Below are positions 9,022-18,568 of a stretch of DNA of 64,000 nucleotides, piece after piece. Numbering within the stretch: position 1 is the first letter of the stretch; every line of letters begins with the position of its first letter. Position numbers and translations under genes: made by a program. The stretch is from Kalaharituber pfeilii (Eukaryota; Ascomycota; Pezizomycetes; Pezizales; Pezizaceae), in NCBI GenBank assembly GCA_015179045.1, contig WHUZ01000121.1, forward strand, positions 1 to 64,000. The letters run 5' to 3'. The notes under the pieces are model-generated. The model was given only the letters and a program-made list of their open reading frames with translations, had not been told where the DNA came from and did no database searches.

Positions 9022-11997
9022 ATGTCGGTGGAAGAAGACACTTCCAAGATGGAATTCTTGGGACCAGTAGGAGATGGATGGACGGGGGAGGTGTATGTGA
9101 TTGACAGGAACAAGGTATGGTGTGTGGATGAGATCCACACATGGGAAAGGAAGGATTGGTGGTTGGCAAGGGTAGGGGAGGCAGGGGATATGAGTACAGT
9201 AAAAGAAAGGGTAGAAAGGGCATTAAAAAAGGGCGGAGAGTACGATGGGCAGCTAGATATGATCGACAAGTTGAGAAAGGATGCCATCGCAGTGGCTCAA
9301 AGAAGGGGGGTACCGGAGGTGATGTGGGTAGAAACTGGAGGTTTGACCGGGGTCGGAGAAGTAGCAGCGGTAGTCAGACACTGGAGTGCGGATGCAGCGA
9401 TATTTAGAAAGTACGAGGAGGGGAAGGACGGGATTGTGATTGTGAAGGAGAAAGAAGCCATGGAGAATGCCACCAGGGAATGCATTACGGTGAAGAAGGG
9501 ACCTATAGTGGTTTTCAAGAAACAGCAAGTCACCCCAAGGACGACGAGAGTAATGATGAGCTGGGGAAGGAGGGAAGGGACAGAAAGAGAAAGAAGTGCC
9601 TCTCCATGTGAGGGAAGAAGCAGAAGAAGTCAGGGGAGGAGGAGAGAGATCAAGGAGATTGGAGACTCACAGCCGAATCTTGAGCCGACAGCTCCGATCT
9701 TACCGACAGTGCAGGAAGAAGAGAGAGGAGAGGTGGAGAGAAGGGACTCGGAGCAGGAGGGGGAGACCGAGGGAGGAGTTGATGAAGAGATGGAGGAGGG
9801 CGGAGAGGAGGGAGGAGAGGAGGAGGAGAATGAAGAAGAAAGCGAGGAAGAGGAGCAGGGGCAGGGGCTAGGTAAGGAGGGAAAGACAGTGTTAGCACTA
9901 GTGCATGCAGCGCAAGTGCTGGTCAAGAAGGAGGAGGTGCTGAAAGAAAAGGGAAAGAAGGGGGAGGCGAAGGCAGTGGAGGCAACACGGCAGCGGGTAG
10001 CAGCCGTTTTGGGAACGACCATATTTGAGAAGGGATGGAAAGAGTTGAGGAAGAGAATGGAGGAGGGGGAGAAGGGGATGAGGTATACGAGGAGGTGGGA
10101 GACAACAGGGGAGGAGGTGAAGAGGTGGAAGGAGGAGGCGAGAGAGGCATGGAGGCAGAAGAGAAGGGCGAAGGAAACGGAGATGGAGGAGAGAATGACA
10201 GCTCTGGAGGGGATGGTGAGAGAGATGCATGTAGCGATGGGGCTGGCCTCAGGGAAGGAGGAGAGGTGGCTAGAAAAAGAAAAGAAGAAGAGAGAGGAGG
10301 AAAAGGAAGAGGAGGAGAAGAGGAGGAAGAGGGAAGCAGAAATCCGGGAAATCCGGAAGTGGCAGGAAGAGACAGAGAAGAAAAAGAAGAGGGAGGAGGA
10401 GAGGCGCAAAAAGGCGGTAGAGGAAAGCCAGAGGAAGATTGCAGAAGAAAGAAGGGCAACGGTGGAGAGGGCGGAGGTTTTGAAGGAGGTGGCGGAGGTG
10501 ATGGAGATGCCCGGAAGCTCACAAGTGAAGGTGGCAGCTCTAGAGGAGAAAGAGAAGAAGTTGAAGGAAGAGGCGGTGAGGGCAGCAATGGAGGCGGAAA
10601 AGAGGATTGAAGGGGAGGACTGGACAATAGTGAGGGGGAGGAGGTTGTGGAAGAGAACTTTGAGGACAGTGCATAAGGCGGCAGTACCGTTCGGAAAGGA
10701 GGGTGTGGAGGAGAGAAATATTTTGATGAAGAGGTGTGAGTCATTGTGGGAGACAACAGCGAAAGAGGAAGGCGAGAGAGGGTGGAGGGTGACGCGAGTG
10801 GAGAGGAACTCGGCGGCTTCCAAGTTCGAGAGGACTTGGTTCTTAGTAGACATCGGAGAGAAGGAGAGCCAGAAGGAGGTGATGGAGAAGTTCGCGGCAT
10901 GGATGCGCCTGATCTTTGGAGAGGATCTCGTGAGAGTGGAGGTCCACAACAAGGATGCGGTCCCTCTGGTAATGAAGGGGGCTGACTATGAGGAGGGAAG
11001 GGAGGATGTGGAGGTGATGAGGAAGAAGTTGAAGGAGGAAAACCCAGACATCAAGTTCGGGTCCAGGCCACCAGTGCGCTTCGGTGCAGTACCATCCATG
11101 GGGAAACCGCGAGTTTCTCAGCTCAAGTTCGAGGTGGTGGATGCGGATGAGGCAGTGAAGGTGTTGAAGAAGGGTTTGGTGTGGAGGGGGCAGAAGAGAG
11201 TGGTAGAAAGATATAGGCCAGGGGGGCACATGCAGGCGGAGGTGCGGGTGAGTTACGCCAACATGGCGGCCAACATGGTGGCAACAGCGGGGGTAGGAGG
11301 GCAGCAGCAGCAGCAGCAGGGGCAACAGCAGCAGCAGCAGCAGCAGACGTGGAAGGGAGGGGTGGGGTATAATGTGTACTCGAGGGGACAAGTCATTCCT
11401 CCGGGAATGGGTTTTGGACCACTGGGTGCAGGTCAGCAAGTGCAGGTAATAGGAACGCAGTTGGGCAGCCAGGGAAGGCAGGGGACGGGTTGCTTCAAGT
11501 GCGGAAAGAAGGGGCATCTGGCGCGGGAATGCAGGTTCCAGAAAGGCCAGATGGCATGTTATGCGTGTGGCAGGTGGGGCCACATCGCAAGAATCTGTCC
11601 GGAGCGACCAAAACCGGTTACTCCAAATCAGAGCCAGAAGAGGGAGAGAGTGGAGGAGACCCCAATGAAGAAGAAGCAAGAGGAGTCAAGCAAGGCGGCA
11701 AAGGTAGGGGAGACGAAGGGGAAGGAGAAGGCGGTGGAGACCGATAAGATGAGGACCGGAGTGAAGGTCTCGGGAGTTCTGTCGGAAGACTGGGACGAGA
11801 AGGGGAAGCTGCTGGAGCTGAAGGGCTTCCTCAAGGCAAGAAAAGGGGGAGAGAGAATGGAGATCGATGAGAGAGACGATATGGAGGGGTCAAGGCACCG
11901 ACCGCGAGTGGTGCTGGGAGATTTGTTTGGAGGTATGGACCTGCCGGGAGATGGATGGGAGGCAGAGAGCAGCGGGGTACCGAGAGCCTTATGGTGA
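9022..11997 (+). CDS. LINE-B ORF1 (Gag-like RNA-binding protein)
   Basis: A 991-residue protein that probably coats the LINE RNA. Features in order: an N-terminal region with Trp-rich stretches; a very acidic Glu-rich segment (about residues 235-285); long Lys/Glu-rich predicted coiled coils (about 390-530); a mixed region with an RRM-like position (about 590-740, starting DWTIVRGRR); a Gln-rich run near 760; and two CCHC knuckles, CFKCGKKGHLAREC and CYACGRWGHIARIC, at about 823-866. The stop overlaps the ORF2 start as ATGGTGA (11991-11997), an arrangement suited to termination-reinitiation. The coding strand is extremely purine-rich, which creates long antisense shadow frames. Confidence 0.92.
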   Translation: MSVEEDTSKMEFLGPVGDGWTGEVYVIDRNKVWCVDEIHTWERKDWWLARVGEAGDMSTVKERVERALKKGGEYDGQLDMIDKLRKDAIAVAQRRGVPEVMWVETGGLTGVGEVAAVVRHWSADAAIFRKYEEGKDGIVIVKEKEAMENATRECITVKKGPIVVFKKQQVTPRTTRVMMSWGRREGTERERSASPCEGRSRRSQGRRREIKEIGDSQPNLEPTAPILPTVQEEERGEVERRDSEQEGETEGGVDEEMEEGGEEGGEEEENEEESEEEEQGQGLGKEGKTVLALVHAAQVLVKKEEVLKEKGKKGEAKAVEATRQRVAAVLGTTIFEKGWKELRKRMEEGEKGMRYTRRWETTGEEVKRWKEEAREAWRQKRRAKETEMEERMTALEGMVREMHVAMGLASGKEERWLEKEKKKREEEKEEEEKRRKREAEIREIRKWQEETEKKKKREEERRKKAVEESQRKIAEERRATVERAEVLKEVAEVMEMPGSSQVKVAALEEKEKKLKEEAVRAAMEAEKRIEGEDWTIVRGRRLWKRTLRTVHKAAVPFGKEGVEERNILMKRCESLWETTAKEEGERGWRVTRVERNSAASKFERTWFLVDIGEKESQKEVMEKFAAWMRLIFGEDLVRVEVHNKDAVPLVMKGADYEEGREDVEVMRKKLKEENPDIKFGSRPPVRFGAVPSMGKPRVSQLKFEVVDADEAVKVLKKGLVWRGQKRVVERYRPGGHMQAEVRVSYANMAANMVATAGVGGQQQQQQGQQQQQQQQTWKGGVGYNVYSRGQVIPPGMGFGPLGAGQQVQVIGTQLGSQGRQGTGCFKCGKKGHLARECRFQKGQMACYACGRWGHIARICPERPKPVTPNQSQKRERVEETPMKKKQEESSKAAKVGETKGKEKAVETDKMRTGVKVSGVLSEDWDEKGKLLELKGFLKARKGGERMEIDERDDMEGSRHRPRVVLGDLFGGMDLPGDGWEAESSGVPRALW

Positions 11998-14900
11998 AAG
12001 TGGGGTACCTAAACGTCGGGGGGTCGTCCGTGGTAGGACATGTGTGGAGGGAGAATATCTTCAAGGAGGGTTGGGAGTTAGGTTTCGAGGGAGAAGTTTG
12101 GAAGAGAAAGGAGGAGTCCGGGTGGAAGACGGGATCGCATCCAGCCCTGAGGAGGGTGGGGGAGGTGGGGGCAGGAACGCGAGTAGTAGGATGGGAGAGA
12201 AGCAGTAAGAGGAGTGCGAGGGGGAGGAGGGGGGGAGAGAATGTAGTATGGGGTAGGGTGGGTGAGGTTTTGGTTGGGGGAGTATATGCTAATGGAGGGT
12301 GGAGGGAGGAGGAGTTTGAAGGGTGGGTGGAAGAGGTGACGAGGGTGGAGGGGAGATGTGTAATCATGGGAGACTGGAATGCGCATAGCCCGATGTGGAG
12401 TTTAGAAGGAACTGGGGAGAACGGAAAGGGTAGGAGACTGAGGGAGAGAATGGAGGAGGCCGGCTTTACCTTGAAGGGAGAAAGAGTAGGGACGTGGAGG
12501 AGAGAAGTGGAAGGCAGGGTGCGAGAATCGAGAATAGACTTGGTGTGGGTAAGGGGGGTAGAGGGGGTGCAAGTAGAGCTGTGGGAAGGGGGCTCAGACC
12601 ACTCAGGACTGGTAGTGGAGTGGGAGGAGGAGAAGGGAGGGAGAGAAATGGAAGAGAGGGTGAGAATTGATTGGGAAAGGGTGGAGAAAGAGGTCGAGGG
12701 GTGGGGCGGAGAATGGGGAGACGAAGAGAAGAAGAAGTGGCTTGAAAGGGTAGGAGAGGGGAGCGGGTATGAGAGACTAAAACGATGGAAGGAGTCTCTG
12801 GAGAAGAAAGTAAGGGTAGGAGGGAAGAGTAAAAGGTGGTGGACGGAAGAGATTGAAGAGATGAGGAAAGAAGTCAATAGGCTGGCGCGAGGGGGGGTGG
12901 GAGCGAGGGCGAGGTTAACAGAGGATGAGAGAGTGAGGGGGTGGAAGGCGGCGGTACAGAAGCTGAAGTGGAAGATCCGAGAGGAGAAGAAGAGGTGCTG
13001 GAGGGACTTCGTGGAAGAGGAGGGGCACAGTGACCCATGGAGAGTGGTGAGGGTAGCAAAGGACCCTTTCGGAGGTAAGGAGAGAATGGGGGCGCTGGTA
13101 GATGAGGAGGGGAGAGATTTGGAAGAGAACGAGGAGAAGGTGAGGGCATTGGTGAGAAGGAATTTTGAATGGAGGGAGAGTGGAGAAAACGAGGGGAAAG
13201 AGGTAGGAGGGGACCAGGGGGTAGGAGAGATAGATGAGAGGGAGAGAAAAAGGGTAGAGAAGGAAGTGAGGGTCGCGCTACAGGGCACCAAGAATAACTC
13301 GGCTCCGGGACCAGACGGAATCGGGTACCGGTTGATCAAGGCGGCCTTGAGGACACCTATAGGTGATGAGCTGGTGAGGGAGATCACTGAGAATTGGATT
13401 CGAAACGAGATTCCGAAGGAGTGGAAGGAGATGCGGGTGGTCATGATACCCAAGCCGGGGAAGGATATCAAGACCACGAAAGCATGGAGGCCCATCAACC
13501 TGATCAACTGCATTGGGAAAATTGGGGAGAAGGTGATGGCTAACAGGCTGCAGAAAGAAGACCGACTTTTCCATAGGCTTCAGTTGGGAGCTCGGAAAGG
13601 AAGGAATGCCACTCAAGCAATGGCAAGAGCAGTGACAAAGGTACAGAGGTGCCTGCACAGGGGAGGAAGGGCAGCATGGGTGACAGCGGATGTCAAGGGT
13701 GGCTTTAACATCGTGAGGAGGGAGATAGTTCTGAGGAGGATAGAAGAGAGAGGGAGTGAGGAGATTAAGAAGAAAATGGGGTGGCTGGAGAAATTCATGG
13801 GGGGGAGGGAGTTTGGGGTGTGGTGGGATGATGAGGAGAGGGGGAGAGGCAGGTCGAACGTGGGAGTGCCACAAGGGTCCCCACTCTCGCCAGTCATTTT
13901 TCTAATCTTCATGGCGCCCACAATCGAGAAAATGGAGGAGAGGGTGAGGAGGGTAGCCACTGGAGCGGAGGTGGAGGTGCTGTCATATGTGGACGATTTA
14001 GCTGCGACGATCCTGGATTGGCACGGCTATTGGGATATGGGACGATTGAGGGAGAAGGTGAAGAAGGTGATGGCAGAGGTGGCAGAGGAAGATCAGGTCC
14101 CGCTGGAGGAGTCGAAGTGGGAGATGATAACGTTTGGCGTAGGAAAGAGGCAGAAGAAGGAGGGGGAGTTTCTGAAGTGGCTGGGGGTCATCTTTGATGA
14201 AAATTTGACCTTCACGGCACACTGGAAAAACAGAGTCAGCAGAGCAAGAAGGTTGACCGGAGCACTAGCGGGGTTGGGAAATAGGGATTGGGGAATAAGC
14301 CCGAGGAGCTGGAGACAGATTTATACGGGCATGATTAGAGCGGTGGCCATGTGGGGTAGTGAGATAGGTTGGAGAGGACAGAAGGAGTGGAGAAGAGAAA
14401 TGGAGAGAGTACAGCTGCAAGCATTAAAGAAGGCAGCTGGAGGGGGGAGAGGCACAGGGGTAGAGGGGGTGAACGCAGTGTGCGGAGTGGAGGGGGCGGA
14501 GGTGATCCTGGACGCAGCACAGGCAAGGGCGATAGTTCGGGAAGTGGAGGTACCATCGGAGCTTGCAGAACTATGCACAGGAGATTTCAGGAGAGGGAAT
14601 GAGGAGAAGGAGGAGGGGACGAGGAACTGGAAGGACTGGGGGGTGCAGTGGGCCCTGGAAGAGGGGGATGGATATGAAAGCGTTTTGGACCGCTGGCAGG
14701 GGCAGTGGTCAAGGTTCTCGGAGGAGGGCGAGGAGATCTCATGGGGAGGAGAGTGTGAGAAGGTGAAAGTGGAGTGCGCAGAGAGGCTAGGTAGAAAGGG
14801 GGGAGGGAGAGAAGAGTGGGAGACCTCGGTTGAGGAAGCCGGAAGAGGGAGAGCGGTTCTCTTCTCGGATGGTAGTAAGGTCGAGGACAGCAAGGTGGGG

Positions 14901-15617
14901 GCTGGGGTGTGGGGGAGATCAGCGGTGGTGGCGGAGGTAGTAGGGAGAACGGCGACGGTTTTTGACGGGGAGGTGAGGGGGGTGAGAAGTGCGCTGGAGA
15001 GTGTACCGGAGGAGGTACCGGTCCTGGTTTGCTTAGATTCTGAAGCTGCTGTCATGGCGATTCAGAAGGCAGGCAGGGAGGGAAAGGGAAAGACGGAGGA
15101 TGTGAGAAGGGTGGTGAATGCAGTGGCGAGGAGAAAGAAGAAGGGGGGGGATGCGAAACTGTTGTGGGTAAAAGCTCATATCGGAATCGCAGGCAACGAG
15201 AAGGCGGATGAGTGGGCAAAGAAGGGGACGGGGATGCAGGGTAAGGAGGTGGCCACTGGAAGTGGAGTGCGCCAGAGGGTGAAAGCGTGGAGGAAGGAGA
15301 GGAGAGAAGTGGAGGGCTTTGGAAAGGGGAAGGTTATGGAGTGGAATAGGACAGCGGTGTCCAACTTCACTGCCATGCGCCTGGAGAGAGGAAGGTGCGG
15401 GGTGTGGTTGAAGAGGATGGGAGTGGCGGAATCGGACAAGTGCAGCTGCGGGGAGGCCCAGACGGGGGCGCACCTAGCCTTCCAGTGCAGTCAGCAGAGG
15501 TTTCGCCCAGAAGGCTTTAGAGAATGGGGGGATATGGGGAAGAACTGGAAAAGGACAGCAGAGAATGGGGAGGAGTGGGATGAGTTGGAAAGGTTCTTCT
15601 CCGGGATCAGGTTCTAG
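11991..15617 (+). CDS. LINE-B ORF2: endonuclease, RT, RNase H
   Basis: About 1208 residues, carrying out target-primed reverse transcription. The endonuclease (about 1-220) shows GYLNVGG, GDWNAHSPMW near 126, RIDLVWV near 181 and SDHSGL near 202. Reverse transcriptase shows NNSAPGPDGI near 435, KAWRPINLIN, GVPQGSPLSP and catalytic YVDDL near 666. RNase H shows FSDGSK near 959, CLDSEAA near 1016, WVKAHIG and NEKADEW near 1060-1070. A C-terminal knuckle CSCG...HLAFQC lies near 1150. The frame is open upstream to an ATG at 11955, but the ATG at 11991, overlapping the ORF1 stop, precedes the first endonuclease strand directly and is preferred. No stop or frameshift is seen. Confidence 0.93.
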   Translation: MVKVGYLNVGGSSVVGHVWRENIFKEGWELGFEGEVWKRKEESGWKTGSHPALRRVGEVGAGTRVVGWERSSKRSARGRRGGENVVWGRVGEVLVGGVYANGGWREEEFEGWVEEVTRVEGRCVIMGDWNAHSPMWSLEGTGENGKGRRLRERMEEAGFTLKGERVGTWRREVEGRVRESRIDLVWVRGVEGVQVELWEGGSDHSGLVVEWEEEKGGREMEERVRIDWERVEKEVEGWGGEWGDEEKKKWLERVGEGSGYERLKRWKESLEKKVRVGGKSKRWWTEEIEEMRKEVNRLARGGVGARARLTEDERVRGWKAAVQKLKWKIREEKKRCWRDFVEEEGHSDPWRVVRVAKDPFGGKERMGALVDEEGRDLEENEEKVRALVRRNFEWRESGENEGKEVGGDQGVGEIDERERKRVEKEVRVALQGTKNNSAPGPDGIGYRLIKAALRTPIGDELVREITENWIRNEIPKEWKEMRVVMIPKPGKDIKTTKAWRPINLINCIGKIGEKVMANRLQKEDRLFHRLQLGARKGRNATQAMARAVTKVQRCLHRGGRAAWVTADVKGGFNIVRREIVLRRIEERGSEEIKKKMGWLEKFMGGREFGVWWDDEERGRGRSNVGVPQGSPLSPVIFLIFMAPTIEKMEERVRRVATGAEVEVLSYVDDLAATILDWHGYWDMGRLREKVKKVMAEVAEEDQVPLEESKWEMITFGVGKRQKKEGEFLKWLGVIFDENLTFTAHWKNRVSRARRLTGALAGLGNRDWGISPRSWRQIYTGMIRAVAMWGSEIGWRGQKEWRREMERVQLQALKKAAGGGRGTGVEGVNAVCGVEGAEVILDAAQARAIVREVEVPSELAELCTGDFRRGNEEKEEGTRNWKDWGVQWALEEGDGYESVLDRWQGQWSRFSEEGEEISWGGECEKVKVECAERLGRKGGGREEWETSVEEAGRGRAVLFSDGSKVEDSKVGAGVWGRSAVVAEVVGRTATVFDGEVRGVRSALESVPEEVPVLVCLDSEAAVMAIQKAGREGKGKTEDVRRVVNAVARRKKKGGDAKLLWVKAHIGIAGNEKADEWAKKGTGMQGKEVATGSGVRQRVKAWRKERREVEGFGKGKVMEWNRTAVSNFTAMRLERGRCGVWLKRMGVAESDKCSCGEAQTGAHLAFQCSQQRFRPEGFREWGDMGKNWKRTAENGEEWDELERFFSGIRF

Positions 15618-15774
15618 GGCGCCGTGCGGTTTGCCGTCGGGGAAGTTTGCTTGCCGGGGTGCGAAAGTGTGGAGAAGAGGGGAGGGGGGAGAGGGGGGTT
15701 TGTTAAGCCTGTCTCCGGGCTTCGAGGGCTTGCCCAGGGACCCTGCCATGGCCACGTGCTACAAGCGGGGTTAT

Positions 15775-15806
<32 letters not shown>
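15618..15806 (+). terminator. LINE-B 3' UTR and tail (type B tail)
   Basis: A short 3' UTR ending CCCTGCCATGGCCACGTGCT, then ACAAGCGGGGTTATGTGATTT and a run of about 25 A. The same tail appears in reverse at 41796-41861 as a tail-only insertion. It is the recognisable end of the LINE-B family. Confidence 0.85.
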
Positions 15807-15818
15807 TTCCCAAAGCCA

Positions 15819-16115
15819 GATCCCACCCCCGACCCCCCCGACAATACCACCTCGAGACAAGGCATTGTCGTACACGGCATAGCCCTGAGGAAAGACTTGG
15901 GGAATGTCCGAAGATGGTTGGAGGCATCCAACAAAGACATAGGCAAGACAACAGGGATCAGATGGCTACGGAAGAAGACAATCCTAATGGAGGAAGGCAA
16001 AGTGACAAGCTCCGTGGTAGTATACCTGGAAAAACCAACGGACATCGGGAAAGTTAGGCTCGGAGGAAGGTGGTTACGGGCGAATGTGTACGAGACAGAG
16101 AGAGAGAGGAAGTAA
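15819..16115 (+). pseudogene. ORF1-like protein, C-terminal domain (HAL1-like element)
   Basis: This is the continuation of the ORF1-like protein begun at 7857, after the LINE-B insertion. It has the conserved block GIVVHGIALRKDLGNVRRW, GIRWLRKK, SSVVVYLE and VRLGGRWL, ending in ERERK and TAA. The same block ends every ORF1-only copy in the window (58044, 58693, 53091 and others). It resembles the RNA-binding region that precedes the zinc knuckles in Tad-type ORF1, but here the protein stops before any knuckle. Confidence 0.82.
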
Positions 16116-16285
16116 ACAGGCCACGGACACAATTTTGGGACTTCTTACCCGCATGATGCATGAACACCGCGGGCAATACATGTACTTGGTGCTTATTTCT
16201 TCTTTCATTTATTTTAATAAAACACCTCGCCATAGCCCATAGGGCGGCATGCGAGTACTGATATAAAAAAAAAAAAAAAAAAAAA
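16116..16285 (+). terminator. 3' UTR and type A tail of the HAL1-like element
   Basis: It contains a CCCGCATGATGCATGAACACCGCGGG-type inverted repeat after the stop, then CTCGCCATAGCCCATAGGGC, GGCATGCGAGTACTGATATA and poly-A up to 16285. GCCC-ATA-GGGC can form a small hairpin. The last ~45 nt are shared by all LINE-A-type insertions in the window. Confidence 0.82.
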
Positions 16286-16296
16286 GTGCAACTATG

Positions 16297-18135
16297 AAAT
16301 CTACGATAAGGAGCTACTTGCCATAGTGGACGCTTTCAAGGAATGGAGGCACCACCTCCGAAGTGATGTCTATAATGAGGATATTCAAGTATATACAGAC
16401 CACAAGAATCTGGTATACTTCATGACAACCAAGAAACTCAATCAACGCCAGATCAGATGGATGGAAGAGCTCACAGGTTTCAATTTTAAGATTATATATA
16501 GGGAAGGAAGGAAAAATGAAAAGGCAGACGCACTCACAAGACGATCAGGAGATCTTCCTAAGGAGGGGGACCACAGGCTCACACAACGATACCAAACTAT
16601 CCTCAAGCCTTCCATGTTTGCTCAAGTCAACACCCAGGATATCGATACGTTGATTCAGGACCAGGATCAAGACCCCATGCTCCGAACTATCAAGATGGAA
16701 CTCAAAAAGGGAAGCAAACACTCCCGCCTTATTAACCTCAAGCTATGCTCAATTGATGAGTCAGGAACCCTCATGTATGACTCAAGAGTCATGTTACCCA
16801 AGTCACGGTACATTCAGGTCATTCAGGAACACCATGATGCACCACTGGCAGGACACCCAGGACGAGACAAAACCTTCGAACTCATCTCAAGAATGTACTA
16901 TTGGCCTCAGATGCGGAAAATTATAGCCCGCTACATTAACAACTGTCATAAGTGCAAACAAAACAAGCCTCTCCGCCACAAGCCATATGGACTTCTGAAC
17001 CCTCTTCAACCCCCGGAAACCCCCTGGACCTGTGTCACCATGGATCACATCACGGACCTCCCACCAAGCCAGGGATATAATGCAATCCTTGTCGTAGTTG
17101 ATAGACTCACCAAGATGGCACACTTCATCCCGGCAAAGAAAAGTGACAATGCAGAGGAGCTAGCTCAACTATTTCTCCAAAATATAGTGAGACTCCATGG
17201 CCTACCTCAAGAAATCATTACAGACCGTGCCCCAATATTTAAGAACCGTTTCTGGAACACCCTCTGCAACCATCTGGGAATCAAGCCAAAATACTCCACA
17301 GCCTTCCACCCTCAGACCGACGGACAAACAGAACGAGTCAATAGTTTTGTGGAGGAGTACCTCAGACACTACATCAACTATCAACAAGACAATTGGGCCT
17401 CCAAGCTTCCTATGGCCGAATTTGCATACAACAATCACCAATCGGATACCACCAAAATGTCCCCCTTCTATGCACTCCAAGGGTTCCATCCGCGTTTTGG
17501 TACTACACCGGGGCAAGCCGTAATCAACTCCCCAGCCCAAGATCTGTCCCAGGAGCTTCAGAACAACCATCGATACCTCCAAGAAACCATCAGAGATGCC
17601 CAGGAACGACACAAGAAATATTACGACCGTCACCATCAAGAACCTCCAAGATACCAAGAAGGAGACCAAGTCTATCTCAACGCCTCCACCCAAATCAAAA
17701 CCACGCAACCCAGCCAAAAGCTCGCAGCAAAACGTCATGGACCTTTCAAGATCATCAAAGTCCTCTCCCCCACACCTACGAGCTGGAACTACCTCCAAAT
17801 CTCATGACCCACTTCCACCCAGTCTTCAATGTCACTCGCCTAGAACCCTGCTACTCTAATCCCTTCCCGGACAGCGACAAGACCCTCCAGAACCGATCGA
17901 GATTGATGGGGAACCCGAATGGGAGGTGGAACAAATCTTAGACTCACGCCTACGCCGGAAGCGCCTCCAATACCTAGTGAGATGGGCTGGATACCCCCAC
18001 TGGCCCGACGACTGGCGTACACCTCAAGAGCTTACCCATTGTGATGATCTACTCCAGGACTTCCATTCCAAATACCCTCAGAAACCAGGACCCTTGATAC
18101 CTCCTAGGAACTCGGCCTCAAAAAGGAGGACCTAA
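16297..18135 (+). pseudogene. pol: Gypsy Pol part 2: RNase H end, integrase, chromodomain
   Basis: RNase H continues (YTDHKNLVYF, EKADALTRR). The integrase has an HHCC zinc site (H near HHDAPLAGHPG, then CHKCK) and a D,D,E core (TMDHITDLP, ITDRAPIFKNRFW, and the Glu after FHPQTDGQTERVNSF). The frame is lost near 17775 and again near 17880; the C-terminal chromodomain (VEQILDSR, YLVRWAGYP, DDWRTP) sits in a third frame and ends at 18135. The damage makes this Pol inactive apart from the LINE insertion. Confidence 0.92.
18120..18130 (+). promoter_or_regulatory. Polypurine tract
   Basis: AAAAAGGAGGA lies five bases upstream of the 3' LTR, the usual place of the plus-strand primer in LTR retrotransposons. 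Confidence 0.7.
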
Positions 18136-18568
18136 TGTCACGGATCACAATCGGTTACCCTGAACTGTACCAAAAACTATACTAAGGTCGACCGGGTTCA
18201 AGGAATCTCCCACTAGCACAGTTTTGGATAACAGAATTGTCGGCGCTTAAGGAATTACGTTTTTTGGATAACAGAATTGTCGGCGCTTAAGGAATTACGC
18301 TTTTTGGATAACATCAATTCTGCTGAAGGCACGGCGCTTAAGGAAGCCCTTCTATATCTCTCTGTTTCTGTGTTGCACTTTCCTGTATATAAAGACTCTT
18401 TTCCACCCCGTAGCCTAGGTCCCTCAAGCAATAAAACATATACTCTCCTGACCATACTCTTTCCTCTACAAGCAGCGTCCTGCTCAAACTTGTGAGCACT
18501 ACGTGACCCGCCTGACTCGATCTGCGACTCAGCGCCGGCTAATAGCCCCGTGAGGTCGGTCCGTTACA
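18136..18568 (+). repeat. 3' LTR of the gypsy element
   Basis: 433 bp, the same length as the 5' LTR, with three substitutions seen between them. It starts TGTCACGG, ends CGTTACA and is followed by the target duplication AAGAA (18569-18573). The 40-bp U3 repeats are kept. Confidence 0.92.

Larger units (their letters stand above)
8619..15806 (+). mobile_element. LINE-B: complete two-ORF Tad-like LINE
   Basis: A 7.2-kb non-LTR retrotransposon with a perfect 12-bp target duplication TTCCCAAAGCCA (8607-8618 and 15807-15818). Layout: 5' UTR 8619-9021, ORF1 9022-11997, ORF2 11991-15617, 3' UTR with tail CCTGCCATGGCCACGTGC...GGGGTTATGTGATTT and A-tail ending at 15806. Both ORFs look undamaged. An apurinic-type endonuclease, RT, RNase H and C-terminal zinc knuckle are typical of Tad/I-type fungal LINEs. 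This is the youngest layer of the nest and may be mobilisation-competent. Confidence 0.93.
7588..16285 (+). mobile_element. ORF1-only LINE (HAL1-like) in gypsy pol, split by LINE-B
   Basis: The element is flanked by GTGCAACTATG at 7577-7587 and 16286-16296. Its own sequence is 7588-8618 plus 15819-16285, about 1.5 kb, because LINE-B occupies the middle. The 5' end shares the CAACAACCACCTCAGGACG stretch with the full-length relative at 56701-58213. The 3' end has the shared tail (GCCATAGCCCATAGGGCGGC, then GAGTACTGATATA and poly-A). It encodes only an ORF1-like protein, with no endonuclease or reverse transcriptase, so it must have been mobilised in trans, presumably by LINE-A enzymes. Confidence 0.9.
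3090..18568 (+). mobile_element. Ty3/gypsy chromovirus LTR retrotransposon with nested LINEs
   Basis: This is an LTR retrotransposon bounded by two 433-bp LTRs and a perfect 5-bp target duplication AAGAA (3085-3089 and 18569-18573). The order gag, protease, reverse transcriptase, RNase H, integrase, chromodomain places it among Ty3/gypsy chromoviruses, whose chromodomain can steer integration to heterochromatin. About 8.7 kb of its span (7588-16285) is inserted LINE sequence; without it the element is about 6.8 kb. Three LTR differences (near 3130, 3253 and 3445 in the left copy) suggest a fairly recent insertion. The LINE insertion in the RNase H region, two pol frameshifts and an amber codon upstream of gag make this copy non-autonomous. 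Confidence 0.95.

Noticed and set aside
9630..10952. Long antisense frames opposite LINE-B ORF1 (up to 440 codons)
   Set aside because: They are Ser/Pro/Leu-rich and arise from the purine-rich coding strand. The sense strand has zinc knuckles and coiled coils.
11831..13513. 560-codon antisense frame opposite LINE-B ORF2
   Set aside because: The sense strand carries endonuclease and RT motifs; the antisense frame is Ser/Thr/Pro low-complexity.
15624..16115. Single 163-residue ORF joining LINE-B 3' end to ORF1 C-terminus
   Set aside because: The frame reads through LINE-B's poly-A (a lysine run). It is a chance fusion of two elements.
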